Part shown: positions 54,852-63,200 of the stretch, piece by piece
How positions within the stretch are numbered: position 1 is the first letter of the stretch
Layout of the letters: the number at the start of each line of letters is the position of its first letter
Translations under genes and position numbers: made by a program
Notes under the pieces: model-generated
Told to the model about the DNA's origin: nothing
What the model saw: the letters and a program-made list of their open reading frames with translations, nothing else
The model's database searches: none
Origin: Verrucomicrobiota bacterium
Lineage (GTDB): Bacteria; Verrucomicrobiota; Verrucomicrobiia; Limisphaerales; J093
Assembly: GCA_029556615.1 (NCBI GenBank)
Contig: JAKQDD010000138.1
Span: 1-64,000, forward strand
Direction: 5' to 3'
DNA length: 64,000 bases

Positions 54852-56072
54852 CTAATCGTTCAAGTCATGGGAAAAGAGGGCATCGCGCAGCTTGGGCTCG
54901 AACCAAGTGGATTTCGGGGGCATGATGCCGCCGGCGTCTGCGATTGCGAGGAGATCCTCGATGCGGGTGGGCGCGAGGGCGAAAGCGCAACCGGTGCCGC
55001 GGGCGTTGACGAGCCGTTCGAGTTCCGCGGTGTCCCGGACGCCGCCCACGAAGCGGAGTCGCTTGCTGGTTCGGGGGTCGTGGATGCCGAACACCGGTCC
55101 GAGGACGTGGTGTTGGAGCAAGGCGACATCGAGTTGGTCGGCGGGTGAAGCCGGTTGGGTGAGGTGGGAGCGGAACCGGAGCCGGGACCAGCGGCCGTTG
55201 CAGTAGAGATTGATTTCGCGGCGCGCCTGAGGCTGGGGCGTGGGCGCCGTGAGGAACTCGAAGATGGGAGCGAGCTGATCCCGCAGGGTATCGGGGGTAT
55301 GGGGTCCGAGGTCTTCGAGCACCCGGTGGTACGGGAGGATTTGGAGCTCGTCGTGGGCGAAGAGGACGGCAAGGAACCAGGCGCTCGAACCGGCTCCGGC
55401 GCGGGCTTGGAAGACCCGGGCGGCGGCGGCGGTTCGGTGGTGGCCATCAGCGATGTAGAGCCGTGGGATTGTCCTCACGGCATCGGAGAGCGCAGCGATG
55501 GCGGCGGGCTCGGCGACGGTCCACGTGGTATGCCGGACGCCATCCGGAGCGCCGAAATCGGAATCTGGTGTCTGCTGGCAGGCGGTGCGGATCCACTGGC
55601 GCAGGGATGGCTGGGCGCGATAGATGAGGAAGGCGGGACCGGTTTGGGCCGAGAGCGTCTCGATGTGGCGGGTGCGGTCGTCCTCCTTGTCCGGGCGGGT
55701 CAACTCGTGACGGCGGATGGTGCCGTCGAGGTACTCGCGGCAACTGGCGAGGGCGACGATTCCAGTTTGGGCGTGAGCCCCCATGATCTGGCGATACAGG
55801 TAGAAAACGGGGGTTGTCTGGCGGACGAGAATGCCCTGGGTGCGGAAGGCGTCGTAGTTGTCTTTGGCGAGGGCATAGACCTCGGGGGCGTGCGGGTCGG
55901 TGCCGTCGGGGAGGTCGATCTCGGCCTTGCTGACGTGGAAGAAGCTGTGCGGGTTGTCCCGCGCGGCGGCACGGGCTTCCTCCGACGACAGGACATCGTA
56001 GGGCAACTCCGAGATGCGAGCGGCAAGATCGGCACGCGGCCGCCACGCAGCGAACGGTTGAATCACAGCCAT
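54852..56072 (-). CDS. DUF1015 family protein
   Basis: A 406-residue cytoplasmic protein of the DUF1015 family: IQPFAAWRP near the N-terminus, LPYDVLSSEEAR, and the hallmark IADGHHRTAAA about the middle, with HELTRPDKEDDR between. The biochemical function of this family is not established to my knowledge; in other bacteria it often sits near serine-pathway genes, which are not seen here. It lies 12 bp upstream of the OmpA-like gene on the same strand, so the three genes to 53167 likely form an operon. Confidence 0.9.
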   Translation of the reverse strand: MAVIQPFAAWRPRADLAARISELPYDVLSSEEARAAARDNPHSFFHVSKAEIDLPDGTDPHAPEVYALAKDNYDAFRTQGILVRQTTPVFYLYRQIMGAHAQTGIVALASCREYLDGTIRRHELTRPDKEDDRTRHIETLSAQTGPAFLIYRAQPSLRQWIRTACQQTPDSDFGAPDGVRHTTWTVAEPAAIAALSDAVRTIPRLYIADGHHRTAAAARVFQARAGAGSSAWFLAVLFAHDELQILPYHRVLEDLGPHTPDTLRDQLAPIFEFLTAPTPQPQARREINLYCNGRWSRLRFRSHLTQPASPADQLDVALLQHHVLGPVFGIHDPRTSKRLRFVGGVRDTAELERLVNARGTGCAFALAPTRIEDLLAIADAGGIMPPKSTWFEPKLRDALFSHDLND

Positions 56073-56132
56073 AACGCGCGCTGTAACCTACGCGGGGCGG
56101 GCGAATGACGCACGTGCAAAGTGTTCGCCCCT

Positions 56133-56150
56133 TGAGGCACGCCTCGCTAG
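56133..56150 (-). repeat. Truncated repeat module B (tail only)
   Basis: TGAGGCACGCCTCGCTAG keeps only the right end of module B, joined to module A copy 5 through a shared CTAG. Confidence 0.55.
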
Positions 56151-56235
56151 CCCCTCGACTCCTGGGATATGCGGTCAACAGGTCAAGTTTGGCCCCTGCC
56201 GTTCCAACCCCAGCCCCCCGCCTTCGAGGACTCTA
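56147..56235 (+). repeat. Palindrome-bounded repeat module A, copy 5 (degraded left end)
   Basis: The core GGTCAACAGGTCAAG and the right end TTCGAGGACTCTA are intact, but the left end is CTAGCCCCTCGAC. The CTACATTAGC junction follows, then GCACAGACCCTTA, as at 35999. Confidence 0.8.
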
Positions 56236-56250
56236 CATTAGCACAGACCC

Positions 56251-57174
56251 TTATACGGCGACGACGGGGGCGAGGTCGGCCATGGCCTGTTCGATGCGGA
56301 GGTGCTCCGGGGCCCGGAATTTGTGGAAGGGTTCCGCCATGAAATCGCTGCAAAGGCCGAGGCACGCGGCGGCGCACTTGATTCCCTTGATGATGGTGGA
56401 CGGGTGGCGTCCCACGCGGTAGAGGCGGTCCACGACCTGCTGCACGCGCTGCTGGAGATCCCGGGCGCGGGCGACATCGCCGGCGGCGGCGGCCTGATAA
56501 AGCGCGACGTACAAGCGCGGGAACAGGTTCGCACCGCCAGCCACGCCGCCATCCCCGCCCATCAGGACGGAGGGCGCCAGCAGTTCCTCCGGGCCGACGA
56601 ACACCGGCCAATCGGGGCGCGAGCCGCGCAATCCCAGCACTTGGGCGAAGTAGATCATGCTGCCGGAGCTGTCCTTGAGGCCGCAAATGCCCGGTTGGTC
56701 GAGCGCCCAGCGAACGGTGTCCAGCTCGTAGGACACCTTGGTCAGGGGCGGCATGTTGTAGAGAAACAACGGGAGGGGGAGCTCAGGGAGGAGATGCTGC
56801 AGGTATTCGCGGAGCTCGGGTTGGCCCTCCGGCATGTAGTAGGGCGGCGCCAGCACCAGGGCGTCGGCCCCGGCGTCGGCAGCGTGGCGCGCGATGCCGA
56901 CGGACTCGGCAAAGGCGGTGTCGGTGATGCCGACCAGGACGGGACACCGACGGGCGACGTGCCGGCAGGTTTGGCTGATGAGGTCGCGTCGAACGCGGTA
57001 GCTCAGACTTGGGCCCTCGCCGGTGGTGCCCAGGATGAACAAGCCTTGCACCCCCCCACCGAGAATGTGCTCGAGAAGGCGCTCGAGGCCGGCCTCGTCC
57101 AAGGCGTCGCGGTCGCGCAGGGGACTGAGCACAGGAGGAACGATTCCACGGAGCATTCCCAGTGAGGTACTCAT
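56251..57174 (-). CDS. DapA/NanA-family aldolase (dihydrodipicolinate synthase-like)
   Basis: A 307-residue class I aldolase of the DHDPS/N-acetylneuraminate lyase superfamily (TIM barrel). Visible: GTTGEG (49-54), catalytic Tyr139 (FLYNMPP) and Schiff-base Lys167 (GLKDSSG). The second Thr of GTTGEG and the tyrosine fit the superfamily, but the specific Arg that binds pyruvate-semialdehyde carboxylate in true DapA is not obvious, so it may be a different sugar-acid lyase. No lysine-pathway genes are adjacent. The ATG at 57174 is preceded by a weak GGGG-like stretch. Confidence 0.88.
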   Translation of the reverse strand: MSTSLGMLRGIVPPVLSPLRDRDALDEAGLERLLEHILGGGVQGLFILGTTGEGPSLSYRVRRDLISQTCRHVARRCPVLVGITDTAFAESVGIARHAADAGADALVLAPPYYMPEGQPELREYLQHLLPELPLPLFLYNMPPLTKVSYELDTVRWALDQPGICGLKDSSGSMIYFAQVLGLRGSRPDWPVFVGPEELLAPSVLMGGDGGVAGGANLFPRLYVALYQAAAAGDVARARDLQQRVQQVVDRLYRVGRHPSTIIKGIKCAAACLGLCSDFMAEPFHKFRAPEHLRIEQAMADLAPVVAV

Positions 57175-57525
57175 GATGTCGCGCTGATCAAGCCAGAAAG
57201 CCGGGCTGAGGGCGAGCGCTTTTCGCAGTTCTTGAATCGGCGAGGGGAAGTTCCGCGCCGATTCGGGGCGGATCGCCGATTGGGGTGGGGTGGAGCCGGC
57301 TTCGCGGGGACGAGTCTGCAGCCGCGGGTGCTGACTCTGAAGCCGCGGGCGATGACCGTGGCGGGTGAAGGGGGGCAGCGAACAGTTACTGGGCCTCCCT
57401 CACCGCAGGCTGCGGGCGGCGACAGCATCTCATCGCTGTGCTCTCTGGAAGACAAAGCAAGCCCGCGCATCGAGCCGGCCGCCGGAGTTGCCATGTCTTG
57501 CGCAGAGACTGCGGAGCACGGTTCT
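57175..57525. other. Non-coding stretch, no gene seen
   Basis: 351 bp between the DapA-like gene and the membrane protein gene. The one long antisense frame is a Ser/Arg/Pro low-complexity sequence and not protein-like. A short direct repeat (GCCGCGGG at 57321-57328 and 57343-57350) is present but nothing recognisable. Confidence 0.5.
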
Positions 57526-58323
57526 TTACGGGTTGCAGTGCGGGGGTGTTGCCGGGGGTGGGGCGGGCGGGGCCGGGTCGCCGAGGCGGAAGAAGCGGAA
57601 GAGCCGGTCGCGGTACCAGGTCGAGAGGAATGCCAGGAGCACGAACGGCCAGACCACCGCGAACGTGGCAAGCGCCATGACCAGTGCGGCGATGACCATC
57701 TGGTACAACTCGGGGCCGAAGCCTCCGGACAGTCCCGAGATCATCCAGACCGCGAGGGCTGGGATCGCCCAGAGAACAGCCAGCCAGAAATACACCACGA
57801 TCGAGAACAGGACGGCCGACGGGCGCCTGCGGCAGACTCGGGCGGTCAGACTCAGGGCCATGGCGGCGATCAGGGCCATGACGGCCAGGAACCCGAGCAC
57901 GCTGAGCACCTCGAGGCCGGCTTCGCTGAAATCGAGCGCGCCGAGGTAGGCGAGCACGGACGCGGCTTCGAGGACGAGCAGCATCAGGAAGAACACGACC
58001 CAGCGCGAGGGCTTCGACAGGTACGGGGAGGCGAGCCAGAGCGCCGAAAGGCCGAATGCGAGCCCCACAAACGCCCCGCCCATCATGTCAACGGCCTCCG
58101 AGGGGATGCTCCCGAAGAAGGCGGATACGGTCCAGCGAAGGGCGCCAATCACGAGCAACGGCACCAGGATCCACCACGCCCGTAGGGATCGGTTGGCCGG
58201 GAGGAGGAGCAACAGGAGAATGCCGATCCAGGGCAGGATGGCCGGGAAGGTCGGCGCCCAGTCGTAATCCACTGGCGGACCTTCCTTGGGGCCGAGCGCG
58301 CCGAGGTCAGCGACTGCTGTCAC
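57526..58323 (-). CDS. Integral membrane protein, unknown function
   Basis: About 265 residues with six or seven predicted transmembrane helices (for example ILPWIGILLLLLLPA, WWILVPLLVIGAL, VVFFLMLLVLEAASVLAYL, LVMALATFAVVWPFVLLAFL) and a Pro-rich C-terminal tail. A TTG at 58329 would add two residues; I prefer the GTG at 58323. It follows the secreted unknown gene by 57 bp on the same strand and may be co-transcribed. The pattern resembles small YIP1-like or DUF membrane families but no firm assignment is possible. Confidence 0.75.
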   Translation of the reverse strand: MTAVADLGALGPKEGPPVDYDWAPTFPAILPWIGILLLLLLPANRSLRAWWILVPLLVIGALRWTVSAFFGSIPSEAVDMMGGAFVGLAFGLSALWLASPYLSKPSRWVVFFLMLLVLEAASVLAYLGALDFSEAGLEVLSVLGFLAVMALIAAMALSLTARVCRRRPSAVLFSIVVYFWLAVLWAIPALAVWMISGLSGGFGPELYQMVIAALVMALATFAVVWPFVLLAFLSTWYRDRLFRFFRLGDPAPPAPPPATPPHCNP

Positions 58324-58380
58324 CTGCAACTTGCCACCGACGCCGGGAGGTACTCGCCATGAGTACGAGCAGGTGCCCCC

Positions 58381-59550
58381 TCAGCCATACTGGAACCTGC
58401 CGCTGGCAAGTTCCCGGTTGTCCTGCCGGATTGTGAACTGGGGCGGTTCGCGGTCCGTGGTGTCCAGGCGGTACGGGGCGCCGTCGGCACCCAGGAGTTG
58501 GTAATTGAGGACGAGCACGCCTCCGCGGCGGCGGATTGTGACATGGTTGGTGAGGGGGCCGCCGACGGTGAGCGACGCGGGCTTCGAGTCGGTGACGGCG
58601 AGGGCTGGCGCGGAGGCTTCGGATCGGATTGCCGCGAGCGATCCGGCTTCGAGTTGGGCCTGGACCCGGGCGTAGGTGTCCACGGGCAGACGCACCGAGG
58701 CGGGCGGGTTGTCCAGCACTGCGGTGTGGTGTTGACCGCGGAGGATGAGCCGACGGACATGGGTGCCGGTGAGCCGGAGATCGCCGAGGGCGGGCGTCTG
58801 CGGCTGCAGGTCGAGCCGGTAGCGCGATCCTGTCGGGCCCGCCTCGGTCCGGGCGGCGAGGTCGAATGCCCGGCCGGCGAAGAACAGGTGCTGGGCGAAG
58901 TCAAAGGCATCGTGCGTCTGACCTATCAGGTCGAAGGGTTTGTCCCGGGCCTCCCAGGGGCGGAGGAGGAAGCTGTGAATCGAGCTGCCTCCCAGCAGGT
59001 TCTCGACGATTCCGACCTGGTAATCCTTGCCTTCGAGGGTGAGTTTGCCCTGCCAGTACGTGCGCTGGGCGATGTAGCCATGGACGCCGCCTCCAGTGTT
59101 GGCGATGTGCAGGTTGACCCTCTGGGTGCGGACGCCGCTGGCGTCCGACCACGGGATGAGGACGTCCTTGTACTCCTGGTAATAACCCCGGGTGCTGTTG
59201 GTGTAGCGGCCCTGGGGATCGTCCTCGAGATCGCGGTTGCGGTTGAGATCGAAGTGGAGCGTGCCCCGGGTGACATTCCAGAGGAGCGGCAGGGGCTTGT
59301 TCTCGGAACTGGCCAAGGTCAGCGACTGGCGCAGGACCGTGTCCTTGCCCGCGTCGGGCTCGCCTGTGAAGGGGTCGGATTCCGGCTGGATGTTGAGGCC
59401 CCAGTTCATCAGGGAGCCCTCGACGTCGCGGGGTTCGAGCGCGATCGAGATGGGGTCGTTGGCTGGGGCTTGAGCAAAGGCAGGGCCAGCGCTCCAGGCG
59501 GCAAGGAGGAGCGCTACCAGCGGCCACCACGAGAAATGAGGAGTGACCAT
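58381..59550 (-). CDS. Secreted protein of unknown function
   Basis: A 389-residue exported protein with a signal peptide (LVALLLAAWSAGPAFA, cleavage near residue 26). Residues 101-111 (DLNRNRDLEDD) form an acidic loop reminiscent of dockerin/EF-hand calcium loops; the rest is mostly beta (VRLPVDTYARV, IRRRGGVLVLNYQLLGADG). No catalytic motif was recognised. It is followed by the membrane protein gene at 58323 and preceded by the sigma factor gene. Function unknown. Confidence 0.8.
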   Translation of the reverse strand: MVTPHFSWWPLVALLLAAWSAGPAFAQAPANDPISIALEPRDVEGSLMNWGLNIQPESDPFTGEPDAGKDTVLRQSLTLASSENKPLPLLWNVTRGTLHFDLNRNRDLEDDPQGRYTNSTRGYYQEYKDVLIPWSDASGVRTQRVNLHIANTGGGVHGYIAQRTYWQGKLTLEGKDYQVGIVENLLGGSSIHSFLLRPWEARDKPFDLIGQTHDAFDFAQHLFFAGRAFDLAARTEAGPTGSRYRLDLQPQTPALGDLRLTGTHVRRLILRGQHHTAVLDNPPASVRLPVDTYARVQAQLEAGSLAAIRSEASAPALAVTDSKPASLTVGGPLTNHVTIRRRGGVLVLNYQLLGADGAPYRLDTTDREPPQFTIRQDNRELASGRFQYG

Positions 59551-59621
59551 GCCGTAACCCGCGGGGAGAGTAGCCCCGGGGAGAGGAGGAATTCAATCGA
59601 AATCCGGGCGGGGGCGGCGAA

Positions 59622-60296
59622 TTACTCCTGCTGCAATTGGCGCAGTTCAGCGGCGAGCAATCGGCTCAGGCGATGTTTGATCAAGTGGACGCGGGCGGCG
59701 CTGACGCCGAAGCTGCGGGCGACTTCGCGGGCGGGCCAGGCCTGGATCGCGTAGAGGTCAAAGATCTGATAGTGCTTTTCGTCAACGCGCGCTTTCAGCC
59801 GTTCCATGGCGCGCGCGAGCAGGTCTTGTTGCCATTCCTCGTCCCAGAGGGCGCTGACCTGTTCCCCCTCCGCGGCCGGGATCCGCTCGATCGCTGCGGT
59901 CGGGTCGGTGTCGCGGGGTTGGCGATCGATCGAGGTTTCCTGGGGGTGTCGTTTGCGGATCTGGTCGCGGACGCGCCACAGGGTCAGGTTGAAGAGCCAG
60001 GTCTTGAAGGAGCAGCGGCGGGGGTCGTATTGGAAGTTCGGCAGGTTGCGGGCGACGGTGATGACGGTTTCCTGGACGACCTCTTCGGCTTCGGTGGGTG
60101 TCAGATCGTGCCTGAGGGCGAAGCTGAAGATCAACTTGCGGTAAGTGGTGTAGAACTCCTGCCAGCTGACCTGGTCTTCCAGGTCTTTCAGTCGTTCCAG
60201 CAGACTGGCGCGGGTGGCCAGGGCCTGTTGCCGATCCGGATCCATCGCGGGTGGGCCTTTGACCGGTTCAACGGGCGACGCGCGGCGTTCTTTCAT
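59622..60296 (-). CDS. ECF-type RNA polymerase sigma factor
   Basis: A 224-residue sigma-70 family factor. Region 2 is visible as EEVVQETVITVARNLPNF and the DNA-melting helix SFKTWLFNLTLWRVRD; region 4 as the helix-turn-helix AREVARSFGVSAARVHLIKHRL. There is no region 1 or 3. Start ATG at 60296 overlaps the kinase gene stop by 4 bp (60293-60296), so the pair is translationally coupled. An internal ATG at 60245 is possible. ECF factors paired with Ser/Thr kinases are common in Planctomycetota and Verrucomicrobiota; phosphorylation by the upstream kinase is a hypothesis. Confidence 0.9.
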   Translation of the reverse strand: MKERRASPVEPVKGPPAMDPDRQQALATRASLLERLKDLEDQVSWQEFYTTYRKLIFSFALRHDLTPTEAEEVVQETVITVARNLPNFQYDPRRCSFKTWLFNLTLWRVRDQIRKRHPQETSIDRQPRDTDPTAAIERIPAAEGEQVSALWDEEWQQDLLARAMERLKARVDEKHYQIFDLYAIQAWPAREVARSFGVSAARVHLIKHRLSRLLAAELRQLQQE

Positions 60297-63200
60297 GGTG
60301 CTCCCTCGGCGGTGATGGCGAAGACGAGCAGCGTGGCTGCGTTGGAGCTAGCCTGCAAGGCAAGGCTGCGGACCGTCCGGTGCTGGTGTTCTGCCGGCAG
60401 GTCCCAGGTGGTGCGGGTCAGATAGAGCAACGGCCTGGGGAAGGCCGGGTTGGGAGACGCCGCGGTCCACGCCAGGGCGCTGCGAAGGCCGGGGGCGGTT
60501 CCCGCCCATGCCATCCCCACCGACTCGAAGAAACGAGCGTCATCATAGGGGGGCACGTCATCGGGATTCATCGGGTTGACCACCGCCTTTTCCCCTGTGT
60601 CATACGTCACCTCGAAGCGTGCCACGGGCTCGCGGAGTCCCTGGCGGCCGACCCTTTGGCCGGACGCGTGCAGGAAGTGAATTCGACGACAGGCCCGACC
60701 CACGGGGATCAGAACCGGGTTGGCTCGTCCCAGCCGGATGGCGCCCCGCGCATCGAAGGGAACGCCGCCCAGGAGTTGAACCCCGCTGCTCAAGGCGCGG
60801 AACGACGCGCCGGGGGTTTCCCCGGCGAGCGGTTCTCCCAGAGGGAGGTTATAGGAGGTCCCGAGATCCAGCATGTCCGCTGAGGCCCAGGGTTGCCGTG
60901 GGAGAATGACGGACCAGCGGGAGCGTCCTTCACGAATGGCCTGGCTGACGAGGCTGGCTGCGTGTTGCGCATAGGCGAGGCGGTGGGCGTGCCGGTTGTG
61001 GGGGCTGAGGGGGGCGGGTCTTTCCCAATGAAATACGGCGGCCTCCCAATCCATGGCGTGTTCCGCGGCCTCGGCCTGGTCGCGATGCCAGCGTTGGCGG
61101 GTTGCGGCATCCGGGGAGGTGGGCAGGACGTGGTTCCGGCGCAACCGGTCGAGGAGACGCCCGCGCTCCGGTTCATCCACCGACAGCATGCCGCCCTCGC
61201 CATCGGGCCGTTGTCCGCCCAGGAAGGCGGCCATGTCCGCCAGGGATTCCTGGTCCAATGGGTCGACGGTGGCCGGGAGCGGGGCGGGGTGGCTGAGGGT
61301 TGGATCGTAGCGGGCTGGGGTGGGCGGCTCGATAAGGGTCCGGGTTGGCAGGTCCCAAGTCCAGATGTGGAGGTCGGAGTTTTCGGCGATCAGGTGGCGT
61401 CCGTCCAGGCTGAAGGCGAGCCGTCGCCAGGGCAGCGAATTCTGACCGGCGAGCGCGTAGCGGGTCTGGCGGGTCCGGATCAGGATTTCACGGCCGGCGA
61501 TTTCGGCGGTGAGCGTTCCGTCTGAGGCGGTGGCGGAGGTGTGATCGCCGCAGAGGGGAGGCACGAGCTGGGGGGTCATGCGCACGCGGCTGAGGTTCCA
61601 GAGCCAGGCGTCTGTGGAGCCGAGGAGGAGCAGGTCGGTTCCGTCGGGACTGAACCGGACCAGCCAGCCGGGCAGGGGGGGGCCAAAGGGCTCGCGCCGG
61701 AGCACGTCCCAGATTCGCACGAATCCGTCAGCCGAGCTGGCAGCCAGGTATCGACCGTCGGGGCTGAACGTGAGGCGATTGATGGAGAACGCGTGGGGGA
61801 AGACCGCGGGCGGATCCTCGAGATCGCCCAAGTCCCAGGCCAGGACCGATCCGGTGTCAGCGACCGCGGCCACGCGACTGCCGCGGGCGCTGCAGCAAGG
61901 CAGGCGAGAGGAGGATCCCGATCCGAGCGTTGCCGCCTGTTGTCCGTCAGTGGTGCGGATCAAGGTGAGGCCCTGGGCGTGAGTCACCACGAGGAAGCGG
62001 TTATCCGGGCTGAACTGGGCGCCGGTGGTCCGGATGGGGGCCAGCGCTTTCAGGAATCGCTTCCGGCCGCTATCGAGGTCCCAGATCGAGCCTTCCTCGT
62101 TTTGGGCATAGGCGAGGTGCTTGCCATCCGGACTGACGCTGAAGGGATCGGCGAAGCTCCCGGTTTGCAGGGCGTGTATCGCGGGGCCATGGCCTTCCAT
62201 GGCGACGAACCGCTGCTGTTCGAGGTCCCAGCGCCGGACCGTTCGATCCCACCAGGTCAGGACGAGAGAGCGGCCGGCGAGCAGGAAGGGACGATCGGGG
62301 ACGGTCATGCGATGGAGGACGGGGCGGGCGAGGGTGAGGGCGGCCTGGGGGTGGGGCGCATCTGCGGAGAGGAGGTCGACCTCGATTTCGGTGGTGTGGG
62401 CGGCGTCGATGTCGAGCCATTCGAGGCGGAGCGCGCCGGACCAGCCATAATGAGTTCTGGGCAGATTGTCGGAGGACATCACAAGGCGCCCGTCCTGCAC
62501 CTCGTAGCGGTTGGACGAGTCCTTGGGGGCCGCGCTGATCCACCGGTCCAGAGTCGGATCTGAGAAATCGTCGATCAGCCTCCAGGCCGTGGGGTTTTCG
62601 TTCGAGGGATAGCGCCGCATCTTGAGGTTATCCCAGACGAGGCGGCCGCGGGCGTTTGGCACATCGGCCACGGAGGCGTTCTCCAACATCAGGAACGCCC
62701 GACCCCACGTGGGACCGGGGGGATGGTCGTGGCCGAAATCGAACGGGTCGGTTGCCGGCGTGTCGCGGAGCTCGCCTTGGCAGAAGATGCGGCCTTCCGG
62801 TCCGCGTTGGCGCACGGCGTATTGAATCGTCAGGATGTCGCCCTGACCGGCCAGTTTGAGTCCGAGGGTCAGGTTGGTGAAGTGCTCGGAGAGAGGGGTG
62901 AGCTCCTGAACCCGGGCGAAGCGGCGGGCGCCCTTGGCGAGGTAGGCGCGTCCCAGCGTTTGATTGAGTCCCACGGAGTAACCGTCCGAGGCGAACCCGA
63001 CCGCTTGATCGAGGCGGAGGGGGCTGCGGTCGGGGTGGGTGAGGTCCCAGAGGATGGCCTGCTGTCCCGCCGTGATGGTGAGCAGTTGGTCGCCGGACGG
63101 CGTGAACTCGCATCGCAGGACTGGGAACTCATGCGGCAGGGTTCGAAGGCAGGCGCCCGAGGCGGTTTCCCACAAGCGGACGCCGCCGTCCTCGTGGGCG

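Noticed and set aside
57171-57671. 166-codon minus-strand frame over the non-coding gap
   Set aside because: Ser/Arg/Pro-rich, no motif, overlaps the membrane protein gene and carries no ribosome-binding site.
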